Assembly: GCA_010093685.1 (NCBI GenBank)
Contig: MU006225.1
Span: forward strand, 130,507-194,506
Origin: Ophiobolus disseminans
Lineage: Eukaryota; Ascomycota; Dothideomycetes; Pleosporales; Phaeosphaeriaceae
Reading direction: 5' to 3'
Length of the DNA: 64,000 bases
The notes beneath the pieces are model-generated. The model saw only the letters and a list, made by a program, of their open reading frames with translations, was not told the DNA's origin and searched no databases. Below are positions 34,701 through 45,191 of this stretch, one piece after another. A program made the translations under genes and the position numbers. The stretch's first letter is position 1. The number at the start of each line of letters is the position of its first letter.

Positions 34701-37404
34701 GAACATTGAGTCATGGCAGAACCCAATAGTGGCAATTCATTCTTCGGAGGCCCAATCAATGACCACTTCAGAAGCACCGATTGCTACACCGCTAAAAGTC
34801 GCCCGCGACAACGCGACCTCCGAAATCCCAACTACTCGCACGGATGAAGAGACTACGGCGTCGAATCGTTCGCTCAATCAAACAACTGCGGACAGTGAGA
34901 CCTTTCCAATGTCGAAAAATTCTCAGGAATTCGAAGAGCATCACCGGCCAACCAGTCGTACCAGTGATACCTCACCAAGACTAGACATCTCATACATGCC
35001 CGGATCCGGGCTCTTCTCCGAGGAATTTGGTGACTTTTTTGATCGATTTCAGGATGGACAGACTGAGCCTTCACGTGAACAGACTGCCCCTCCTGTCATC
35101 GAGTCTCCTGTATCTGAGACACCAGTGCTCGCAGAGATTGCCACCGTGCACCCATTCCTTCCTACTACGGAAATCGAGAAAGCGTTCTTCGAAAGTCACC
35201 ATCGCCTGGAAAGCCTCCTGATCAAGCTCAAAAAATCAAATCCGAGATGGCCTCTGCAACTACTGAATCTCATCCAAGACTCGCCCCGCGACATCAAAGG
35301 GTTCAACTTATTACTTGTCGCCTCCAAGTTCAACAACACTGCGCTTGCCAAGGACGTAGTGGGAATGGTACTCAGGAACAAGCCAGAGCGTGTTAATGAC
35401 GTTACAGTATTCGGAAACTCGGCATTGCACTACGCTGCGCTCAACGGAAGGGCAAAGATGATTAGGTATCTTATCGAGCAAGGTGCCGCACCTGCCATTC
35501 AGAATGCTCGTGGTCAGACTCCACTACAGATGGCTCTTCGCGAATCTCACGACGATGCAGCCATAAATTTGTTGCCTCATCTCACATCCGATCATATCAA
35601 TATGAGCGATGACCGTGGTCGGTGTCCGATCCATACTGCCTGCATCTTGGGTTCTACGAAACTTGTTCGACTTTTGCTAGATGCAGGTGCTGATATCGCA
35701 AAGGAGGACCACTGGGGAGAGACTCCGATCCAAATCTGTAGTCAAGGTGATCGTTCAGATGTAAAGAAGCTGCTGCAGACCCACGCGCGGCAAGACACCT
35801 CCCAGAAAAGTCCCATTGTCACCTTTGGGGAGTTCATCGGCCGATTCAAAGATCAGAGCATACAAGATTGTCTGTGTGAGGCATGTCTCCTTCGAAAAGT
35901 TATGCAAGCCTCCCTTTCGAGGAATCCGGCGATCTATTTGGATTGTTGGTGCCTGAACCACGTGCGAATTTTCGCGCAAGATACTCTAAGCAGATCGAAA
36001 GTACTCTATACCACATTGCTCGCCTGCGCTTGCATAGAGTGCTCCAACAACAGGAGGTCAAACACCCAGCGCCCTCCATGTGGTACACCGATCAGCAGCG
36101 ATTACCTTCCTTACAACGAAAGCTTGAAGTCAGGCATGCGGATCCAAACACCTTTTACCGACCCTCCAACATTACCGGATAAAAGACAATTCGACAATAA
36201 ACCACTGCCTTCATATCCTGGACACCAGTACTACGACAATCTCATCGAGGAGAGACTCAAACGCAGTGCTTCCAGCCTTTCCGAGTATGATATCATGACT
36301 GTTTTGTTGAATACCTTTGCTAATGCAGGCTTCAATGGCACGAAGTCATACCGTAAACAGCCTGACTCGGCGTTGAAGTGGGTTATAGACCAGGTTCGTT
36401 CGAATGACCTGACCCACTTTCACGTTGGGAGAGCAGTCGAGATCTTGCTGGATTGTGGAGCGAACGTGGATATCGTTAGTGAGAGTTGGACAATTCTAGG
36501 GGCTGCTGTGGTGAATCAAGATCTTCCACTGATACAGCTATTACTTTGTAAAAAAGCCGACATCGACTTAGACCCAAGAGAGACAGCCCGAAGTCTACCT
36601 GCGCTTGGGATTGCCATATTCTTTGGTCGCCCCCTGGCCGCTCGGATGTTACTCCAAACAGGCGCAAAGATCAACGTATCCATCGGGAATAATCACTCAA
36701 CTCTACTTCATGAAGCGGCGTCAAGGCACGACAAGCAAGGCTGGTGTATACCGTTTCTCCTAGCGCATGGAGCAAACCCAGAACTCAGGGACGTTGATGG
36801 ATATACTGCGCTTCACTTGGCCGTTGCAAGAAAACATCTGCATGCTGTGGTAGCGCTTCTCGAAGCGGGGGCAGAGCCGAACGTAACCAACAAAGCGCTT
36901 ACAACGCCTCTAGGAACTGCTTTGGAAGCAAAAGACATCGCGATAGTATCTACTCTTCTCTTGCATGGTGCTAATGTGCACGTCACGTGCAACAAACACG
37001 CCAACGCATTGCTTTTAGCTATCGGTAAAGGCAATAGCGATTCTGTCCAATTGCTTCTCGAAGAGTATGGCGCTGATGAGAATATCCATCGAACCGATTC
37101 GGGTACTGGGGTTCTACATGCACTTCCACTTTCCAAAGTCCATCATACTGAGCATGTCGTAGATATGCTGCTAGATCTTGGACTCGACGTCAATGCCAAG
37201 AACGAGTTGAGTATGACTCCGCTTCACTATGCAGCTTCGAAGGGTAAGCTGCTCGTGGTGAGAAAACTGTTGGCACGCGGAGCCTCAATGCATGTTCGGA
37301 CCTGGGATGGGAAAACTCCTTTCGATTTTGCGAAACAATATGGACATCGTGATGTCGCAAAGCTTCTACGCGGTGGTGAGAAGAAAAGCTGGTGGCGACG
37401 TTGA
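31737..37404 (+). CDS. STAND-type N-terminal domain + protein kinase + ankyrin repeats
   Basis: Large modular protein of 1768 residues. Exons: 31737-32194, 32246-33147, 33194-33303, 33357-33475, 33528-33733, 33793-33908, 33960-34031, 34081-37404. The second intron uses a GC donor. Residues 1-150 (ADPISIIGLSIAVVQILTPI, then helices) resemble the N-terminal domain of fungal STAND proteins. Helices and linker continue to about 450. The kinase (about 460-740) has GSIGTGGFSIVDRV, the beta-3 lysine in ARKR (K492), HKDLKPHN (D590), ADFGNA (D607) and VAPEV (APE), so it should be active; HKD replaces HRD. A Ser/Thr/Pro-rich repetitive linker (about 740-1060) leads to ankyrin repeats at about 1065-1230 and 1420-1760, split by a Cys-rich segment. 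The start ATG has Kozak-like GCCATGG. A role as a non-self receptor or signalling scaffold is inference; no NACHT/NB-ARC domain is present. Confidence 0.85.
34483..34839 (+). repeat. In-frame degenerate repeat in kinase-ankyrin linker
   Basis: Four related segments of about 23-26 residues within the linker, with the pattern (G/A)Px(L/I)xTPLx...(D/N)(N/S)A(T/A/G)(S/T)E(I/D). They start near residues 796, 822, 846 and 892 of the protein; the fourth is separated by a gap. Such low-complexity minisatellite-like repeats are prone to length change. It lies inside the CDS above. Confidence 0.65.
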
Positions 37405-37828
37405 AGGAAAGCTTGGTGTACATGGTTTCATTTGCAATTCGTCTTCATTCTCTGCCCAGTTGCGAGGCTCATTCGTCGTGTTGTTTTCATTGTCGAAAAA
37501 CTGTGAAATCAGCTTAGATTTTTCTCTCTCGTGTAACACAAGTTCTGTTGTCAACGCGTAACAATCAAGCTCTTTCTGACCTGCATCTACCTCGATATAT
37601 TTACTAGTGCTCAGCCATAGTTCATTGCGCGTTTCGCACACCACTGGATCCAGTTGAAAGAATCAATATGTGGCACTCCCTTCCAATTAATTGAGAACCA
37701 ACAACATGGTATACTTGCAATTTCATAGTCCCTCGGCGACCTATTAGAGCAGCACACGCTCTGTGCATGAAACAAAATGATTTGGTTCATCAGAACATAA
37801 CGCAAAATCACGTGTGTGTCTGGTTGCA
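37405..37828. other. Convergent intergenic region
   Basis: 424 bases between the ends of the kinase-ankyrin gene and the DUF1996 gene. Only 3' untranslated sequence is expected; no gene seen. Confidence 0.5.
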
Positions 37829-39104
37829 TTATCTCCACGAAGCTCTACGCGCATACTGAGCCTGCCAACCACCAGGGAGCGCAGTGAGCCCTTCGACAAC
37901 ATTAGCACACTTTCCAACTTCGAAGCATAGAGTCAGAACTTACAACTATCAATATCCTCATCCACCTTCCTCTCTTGCGTACACTTATTCATCTCACTCA
38001 CACTCTGCAACTTCAACCCCGTCTCCTTCGAGCAATTTGTCATAAAATGACACCCCTGCGCATCAAGTATTTTCTGCAACGCATCTCCCTTCCACCCAAA
38101 CACATAATCAGCATGGTTCGCATACCCCGTCCCATCGCCAAACGACCACACGAACGGATTACTGCCATCTTCCGGCCACGGCAGGTCGTTGAAAGGCTTG
38201 GTATCCCACACGACTTCATACATAAGCTGGCCCGTGCGAACGGGATGTGTAGCCGGACACGGACCGCTACTTTCGAATGTACCGCTCTCGGGGTAGGACA
38301 TGTGCGACATGTGGTTTGGGGAGTCGAGGTTCTTGCCGTCCCAACATGTGGGGAAGCGCAACGATGTCATTATGCCTTCTTTGCATTTGCGGTTCGGAAA
38401 GGCGATGAGTTCGGGTGAGCGGAGCGTGAAGGTGTCGAGGCAGGTGTAGGTTAGCTGGCGGTAGCGGGCGGCTTCGGCGAGGGTGCGGGCTTGCACGTCG
38501 CCGATGAACATGCGGAAGCCCTATGCGTACGAGTCAGCGTGGAATGAGATGGAGGTGTGGAGGGTACGGGTGACGTACGGGCTGGAAAGCGGTGACTTTC
38601 GATTTCTGGGCTGGATCGTAGATCGCGTCTTGCATGTAGTATAATGTGATACCACCGTTTGCAGTTTGGAATTGGTTGTTGCCGAGTTGAGGAACACGTT
38701 TGTAAGTGCCGTTTTGCGCGCGGAAGTAGAGAACGGCGGTCCAGTACTGTTGCAATAATAAGTCATTTGCTATCTTTTAGACGTGACTTAGGGTTGTGCA
38801 TGCATACATTTGAGAAGTCGTCAGCGAACTGGCAGCTTGTGCAGGTCGATTCACCGGCCATATCCTTTTCCGCTTCCATTGTCGTGTTGAAAGAGTTTCC
38901 ACCTGAGGTTGTTTAGATGAGAGGTAGTAGTATGTCACATCCAAGGGAGTACGGACCAACGATTTGGTGGACATGAGGCGAAGGTGCCATGCCCGGAGTG
39001 ACTAGAGGGTCCAGCCTCTCGATGACCAACTGTGAGCAATGGAATCGAACTAATGCGTTCCCAGACGCAGCAAACATCAGCGCCAGGAGTATCTCGCACC
39101 GCAT
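37829..39104 (-). CDS. DUF1996 secreted protein
   Basis: Secreted fungal protein of 349 residues, mostly one DUF1996 domain; function unknown, often associated with the cell wall or plant-facing secretome. Exons: 39104-38957, 38902-38808, 38746-38579, 38520-37944, 37890-37829, joined by GT-AG introns. The N-terminus CEILLALMFAASGNA is a signal peptide. Family motifs: IERLDPLVTPG, HVHQIVGGNSFN, CTSCQFADDFSNYWTAVLYF, GFRMFIGD, FPTCWDG, SHMSYPE, VWSFGDGTGYANHADYVFGW and a C-terminal WLTALPGG. The last two codons of the open frame before the final intron would end the protein at 37933, but splicing out 37891-37943 restores the conserved C-terminal WLTALPGGWQAQY. Six or more cysteines suggest disulfides. 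Divergent from the small secreted protein at 39630. Confidence 0.92.
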
Positions 39105-39629
39105 CTTGCCTAAATAAAATTTCTTCCAGTATCAACGAGCGACAAGAGAGGAGCTGATGTTGACGGAAATGATGAATCTCAGTTGAGGGCAAGTTTTGGG
39201 TCGAAGTCGCATCCACATGCCCGTACCTAGTTAGTAGTCATACTAATATCAACATTTCCTACACCTATTGCCCGATTAATCCTACCCGTGGTGTCGGGCT
39301 ATTGCATAGTGAACATCATCTACTCACATCCCTGTCTTTCGTGCTTCAGCCAATAATGATGGACTGCTATCAAAGTAGCATCTATCGGAGAACATCGAGG
39401 TAACAACCACACTTTGTGGGGCGCTGGGATCTTCGAACATCAAGTGCCGGAGCGGGGCGGAATTTTCGATGCGAAAGTCGATGTAGTACAGGACGCGTAG
39501 AGCATTTTGGTAGTGGGAATTTGCGACATCGTTCTGACTCCACACCCAGCATTACGGATTTCGAACAACACTCCGTCCACGACTTTTCGAAATTGCTCGA
39601 CAAGAAAAGGGAATTCCTGTTTGCCTACC
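39105..39629. promoter_or_regulatory. Divergent promoter of two secreted-protein genes
   Basis: 525 bases between the DUF1996 gene and the small cysteine-rich gene, head to head. No motif was assigned. Co-regulation of both secreted products is possible. Confidence 0.4.
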
Positions 39630-40007
39630 ATGATTTTCACGACAGTTTTACTGCACCTACTCTTCGCAGCCGGGACCGTAATCGCCCAAAACCAGACTCG
39701 CGATGGCTGTCCCAAGGACGAATACGCATGCATCGACGTAATGAACTCCAGCCAATGCATCGAGCAGCTAGTAATCGAGAAACTTGCATCAGCCACTAAA
39801 GAAGCGCTGGCGAAATGCGTTGAGTACGAAGGAACCGTGACGAAAATACCCGGCGCATCGAAGGTGAGGTGCAGTGAACGTGATGAAGTTGACCGCAAAA
39901 AGAGATGAGCTGACTTGTATTGTAAATAGCTTTGTCGATGTCCAGGATGTCATACCACTGCAATCAATGCTGCGATCGCGGAAATGTTTCCACCGCCATG
40001 TGCGTAA
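39630..40007 (+). CDS. Small secreted cysteine-rich protein (effector-like)
   Basis: Predicted 103 residues. Exons 39630-39863 and 39930-40007 with intron GTGAGG...AAATAG. The first 20 residues (IFTTVLLHLLFAAGTVIA) form a signal peptide ending before Gln-Asn. The mature part, about 83 residues, has eight cysteines, including CRCPGC encoded by the second exon and a Cys next to the C-terminus. No family recognised. Size, secretion and even Cys number match effector-like or antimicrobial-type small secreted proteins, but that is inference. Without splicing the frame would end at 39908 with four of the eight cysteines missing, so the splice makes a clear difference. ATG context is CACCATG-like (TACCATGA). 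Confidence 0.72.
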
Positions 40008-40526
40008 GGGAGAGGCTTGAGTTGTAGTGGAGGTAGAGCGACTGTGTGGGCTGGGCTGAGAGCTTGGGTTAACACTCGCTGTAAACTTGCATGGTACACA
40101 GCGAGAGGTTGCTAGTTGGAAAGAGACTGCCCGTTCTGAGATGTACGGTATGAGTTGTCTAGAGTGGTGTCGAACACGGTGCACGAGAGCAGAGCCCCTT
40201 GAGTAGCGCACGGCGCTAACCTGTTCGCGTCTCCAAGCGCCCCAACATTGATCGCTCTGAGTCCACTTCACTGCACCGCATTTGACCACCATCAATTCCA
40301 CGCGTCTTCCCATTTATATAAGCCCTATATCTACTTTTCTCGACTTGTACGTTGTTGCAGCAACATGTGCAATAAATTTGTGACGCGGGGCGCAGCTCTG
40401 CAGCAACCGGCTGTCCGTGACGAATCAGCAGCCGCACGTTGCCCAGCCTGATGCGTCTTTCTGCCTAGAAAGAGGGGAAGAGATGCAACATCACAAGCAT
40501 CATACACCAACATACCCACTCGAATC
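40008..40526. promoter_or_regulatory. Promoter region of second HET gene
   Basis: 519 bases without a gene. A TATA-like TATATAA lies at 40315-40321, about 206 bases upstream of the HET gene start, followed by a long leader. Confidence 0.45.
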
Positions 40527-42474
40527 ATGCGCCTCATCAACACCAAGAGCCGTAAATTCATGGAGTACGTGGGCGACAATGTACCACCGTATGCGATTCT
40601 CTCTCATACCTGGGAGGAAGGAGAAGAGGTGACGTACCAAGAGTTTTTAGCTCGCTCAAATCTGCACAAGAAAGGCTGGGAAAAGATATGGAAGGCATGC
40701 GAGCTAGCGGAGGAACATGAAATATCCCTCGTCTGGGTCGACACCTGTGGCATCGACAAATCCAGCTCGGCAGAATTGAGCGAAGCGATTAACTCCATGT
40801 ATCAGTGGTACAAGAAGAGTCAAATTTGCTTTGCATTTCTCTCAGACTGGAGCGAATCTGACGACACCATCGAAAGTATGCGTCATTGCCGATGGTAAGT
40901 ACAAGAAATACGTCGTCCCGAGCTATTTGACAGTGCAATCGAGGATCCCGGGATCTAATACTCAGAGTGAGAATTGTGCTAACATACGTGATTGAAGGTT
41001 TACACGAGGCTGGTACGTACCTTTTAGTATGAGCAGTGTCTGAAGCAGATGCTCAACTGATGTCTTGACGTGCAGGACCTTACAGGAATTGATCGCTCCA
41101 GCGACCGTTCTGTTCTTTGACAAGTACTATACGCTACGAGGCTCCAAGGAATCATTGGTGGATTCATTAGCGGATGTCACAGCAGTCGATAGGCGACTAC
41201 TCAGAGGTCTGAATTCGCTTGCAGACTTCAGTGTTGCACAAAAAATGTCTTGGGCTGCGAATCGGCAAACGACTCGAAAGGAAGATCAAGCCTACTCCTT
41301 GCTAGGGATTTTCGACATCAATTTGCCTCTCCTTTATGGTGAGGGCGAAAAAGCTTTCAGGCGCTTGCAAGAAGAGATCATCCGAACTACCGTCGACCTC
41401 AGTATATTTGGTTGGAAGCTTCGAGCTCCACCCTCACAAATCGCTTCTCAGTGGCTTTCCGACATCTTGCCATGCTACTCAGGAGAACCAATACTATGCG
41501 GAGTCCTCGCGTACTCCCCCGAAGACTTTTCCGAGTGTGGTAGTCTTGCAAGTGGTGTGGATGGCCTACGCGAATTTTCCACCTCGAATCTCGGCATCAA
41601 AATACGCACACGAATGCACTTACGTCAGACGGAAGGAAAGGGTGGGCATGGCTATGTTCTTCCGATAGCTTACTGGGGCAAAGTTTATTTTGGAATCAAA
41701 TTGCGCCAAGTTGACCACGAACAGTACCTCCGAGAAGACCCGTACACACTGGTAGAGAGTGATGGAACCCGCACAGGCACTGTCCCGCCCGTTGAACGCT
41801 ATTTGTTGACCAAGGTTGCCAGATTCCCTGGACAATTCCAAGAGCGATATACCCTTTCGCGCCTAGTATTACCAGAGAGACGTTTTTTCCTCTTACAACT
41901 TAAAGTGGAACCAAACATGGTGCTTTCAGACCCTTGGCCTTTACACCGCTTCGACCACGAGGATATGGCATTTTTTGGCCCCTTCAACTCCAAACGAGAT
42001 TTTGGTATCATCAACATCATTACACATATTCCTACACATGCAAGCACTGGCTCTGAGGCAACATTATACATTATCAGTCGATTCTGCGCCTTTGGTTGGT
42101 ATCACGGAGGTCCCGCGAATGCCCAGTTCAGTTTGATTGACTCAAGGAAGTATGATGCTGAATTTGCAGCAATGCAACCCTGGGTGTCCGACTGGGATCG
42201 AGATTCGGAAGAAATCATGCTCAAGTTTAATCAGAGGGGTGTTCCCAAACAGTCTGGAGTAATCGTGAAATTGGACGAATGGAATGCCTGCCTTGTCTCT
42301 TTTGAGGCCAAACCGGAGAAAGACACCGTCATGTCTACGCCTATTTATTGGAGTATCACATTCACGTGCAATGTCTATCGAACGGATGGATGTCCTTCCA
42401 TCCGAGAAGAGCGGTGGAAATACTCGGTTCCTCCATTTGAGCCTGACAAAGACACCATGACGATACAGTTATGA
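40527..42474 (+). CDS. HET-domain protein (het-e/het-d type N-terminus)
   Basis: 593 residues. Exons 40527-40894, 40998-41012 and 41076-42474; the middle exon is 15 bases. HET motifs: PYAILSHTWEEGEEVTYQEF (21-40), LVWVDTCGIDKSSSAELSEA (69-87), MYQWYKKSQICFAFLSD (91-107), WFTRGWTLQELIAPA (123-137), of which WFTRGW is split over three exons. Then DRRLLRGL, SVAQKMSWAANRQTTRKED and AYSLLGIFDINLPLLYGEG, typical of the type found at the N-terminus of NLR-like incompatibility proteins and of stand-alone HET proteins. Here no nucleotide-binding or repeat domain follows; the last 300 residues are an uncharacterised C-terminal region. It lies close to the kinase-ankyrin gene, and the two may be part of one non-self response locus. 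Confidence 0.93.
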
Positions 42475-42562
42475 GCAAGAATGGTTGTATAGTCGCTCCA
42501 AAGCCAGCATTATGTTGCATCCAAATTCTACAACATCCAACCCTATCGACCAGGATATATCG

Positions 42563-43375
42563 TTACCCACTCCAACTCCTGCTATACTTAATCACAATGC
42601 GCTGTCCTTTCCTCTCTAGAGCATGCACGGCCTGCGCAAACTTGGGCGACACCTCTTGAGCAGATCCGGATAGCTGCAGTGGATCGACATCGTCTCGACC
42701 CTCGGATAACTCGATATCGATAATGACCTCCGTGCGTGCAGTCAACATAGCGCCAAGGATCTCAAGAGCTTGGAGATACTGCTTCTCTTCCGATACGACT
42801 GCAATGCCGGGTTGAAATTGTATTTGTATACGTCGAGCGTAACACGCTGGAATCATGCCCAGTCCAAACCGATCCGTGGAGAGGAACGGTGCAAGCAGGC
42901 TCAGTTCGCGGTGAGTGAACTTGAAGGTACGTGTCCAGTAGTATGCTTCAACCATCTCCCGACCCAATTCTTGCCCTAGGACTTGTGCGCTGATGATTAA
43001 CTGTGTAGGGTCCTCAACCCATCGATACGAGTGATGGCATAAACACTGTCGTGTCAGAAGCGCAAATACGCTTTCGGATCGTGACGCTCGACGGACGATA
43101 ACATTGTTGTCGTAAGACCCTTGGACACAGAAGGTATGTATGCGGTTGCGCAGCTCTCGTGGGAGTTGGCAGAGGATGTTGGCAGCTAGTATTTGGGGTT
43201 TCGACACGTTACTCTCGTCACTTTGCCAGTCAGTCCAAAGTAGTTGCTTCAAATCATGCGCAACAACTCACGGTCTTGTTGATTGCTCTGTCGCACCTTC
43301 ATAACTCGTCTTCTGGTCGCATTTCCACGTCTCAACCGGATGGCTGCTAGCTCTGTTAAGTCTTCTCCCGACCAT
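42563..43375 (-). CDS. F-box/2EXR-like small protein
   Basis: 253 residues. Exons 43375-43272 and 43220-42563 with intron 43221-43271 (GTGAGT...CAAAG). The second exon has ILCQLPRELRNRIHTFC, matching the leucine-rich start of short F-box/2EXR fungal proteins, followed by about 170 residues of alternating beta/helix with no other recognisable motif. No membrane span or signal. The first exon was found by extending past a TTG: its ATG at 43375 has good context and joins in frame. Ends convergently 88 bases from the HET gene. Role unknown; substrate binding in an SCF-type ligase is possible if the F-box reading is right. Confidence 0.75.
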
Positions 43376-45191
43376 TTCTCGTTCGCTCGAAAGAAGAGTT
43401 ATGCTCCGCGGGAAGCATTACGACGGCGGTGTCCTAACATATGAGACGAAAATTTGTTTCACTCTGGTCCACCACGCGAATGCAACGCCTATTAGGGCAC
43501 GTGACTGCTACACTGCTTGAAGTTCTTTTCGCGAGCCATATTCGCGAACCATTCCCAGTTGGTCAAGTGTAACAAGTCTAGCCGTCCGGATGCGGCAAGC
43601 AACGCGGGTGTACAACGCAGCACGCGATCTTACGAAGCACGCAGGAGCTGACCTGAGCTTCGCGTAGCATCCTTCCAATCCTTTTCTCACCGCGTCAGTC
43701 AGACTTCGTACTTATGCTTACGCGCATCGCCCCGCGGCTAAAGACGCATATCTCGCGGATAAACGCTGATGTTACACCATTATCGTCGCTTCAGAACACC
43801 CGCGCCATGTCGGGCAACTCTTGATTGGCCGGTCATGCGGCGACAATCAACGCCCTCGCAATGCATTGACAGAGTCATGACAATTATTTTGAGGCTATGG
43901 ACAAATTAACCCGATTAAAGACCCGTTTCTAGTTTTACTTGAGGGCGTTTGGTAGCTTGCACTGACGCTGAGACAGATCAATCATATCTTCACGACCGAT
44001 CTGTCAGACATCCATCTAACCATAGAACTACTTCTTCATGATCACACAGTGGTTCTAGTTAAGGGACGAGGGAAGACACTAACCTCATTTTCGAAAGAAG
44101 ATTTCTCCAATTTTGCGCCTCGTAGTACGGACCGCTTACTTACCGTCTAACTGCGTACGCGCTAATGGCAAGGCGGCTTTCACACACGAGCAGACACATC
44201 GAGCTCGCAACCGATGATTCACGGACATCGCCAGTGTTCACAGGTAGCTTTTTTGGATGAACTCGTGTGGCGTTTTGTGCGTGGTTCGATCTCCGGACCG
44301 GTCAATGCCCTCACGATCTCGGTCACCTCACCGTTCGCTTTGCACGACACCCTGAGCAAGGCGGCATCCATGAACCCTGTCTCCGAACTCCTCGGGAAAG
44401 CCTTACAAAAGTATGAGCATATACCCTCCAATTCTTACCGGCTGTAGTCCTTTGCGGCGTGGCCGCCAATTTCGACAATCGTAGAATCTGATCGGTTTCA
44501 AGTTGCGATGCATACGAAGCGTCTGAAGCCACCAATACTTATCAAGCAACGTCGCTAACACTCTTTGGCATCATCCCTTATCAAATCGCCTCCCTGGTGT
44601 AAGACGTGCCCATAGACGGGGTTAGCTGTAAAGTACCGAATCTCTCCGTACACCGTTTACTCGGAGACGGCCAAGCTACGAATCAGCACTTGGACTTATG
44701 GCTCAGAAGGAGAAGTCGTCCATTCTTGGGACCTGAAGGAGTCGTTTGCCACACTCTTCTCCAGTCTTATCAAGTCTCTTTGCTCTATGTCAACACCATT
44801 ACTGTTCCAATTGCGGGTCAAATGAGCTGACTAGCCTCGTGCTTTCTGCTCGGCGGCGCCTGCACAGCTTGAAGTGGCCGAGAAATCCATAATAGGAAAT
44901 CCCATATTCCTCGGAGCTGGCCGTGGCTTGCCCTAGAGCACTCCTCCATTACTGGAAGTGGGTGGATGCCTTTCATACATACGGCGTGGTTCGTAGGTAC
45001 CTGGGCTTAGGTCGCAGATGAGATGTGCAATTGCATCGCTTGGAGACCCTCATCCCACTGACAAACACCCCTCTAGGCCTTCTCGGAAGGAATCTTTGAC
45101 CATTTTCGAGGCTTGAAAAGCGCTCGCCCTAGGTCTTACACCCGTTCCTGAGTACGACCAGGTGGCCGCTTACGGCGAGTAAAGCTCGGCG
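43376..45191. other. Gene-poor 1.8 kb stretch
   Basis: No intact gene on either strand. One stretch at 44616-44825 (plus) has coding-like composition but no start codon and is listed separately. The rest holds short frames without motifs and the promoter of the type III polyketide synthase. Confidence 0.5.
44616..44825 (+). other. Coding-like relic, unidentified
   Basis: Open frame of about 69 codons after a stop, with no ATG. Its translation (for example YGSEGEVVHSWDLKESFATL) looks like folded protein rather than random sequence. No family recognised; a decayed gene or an exon of a missed gene are both possible. Confidence 0.22.
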
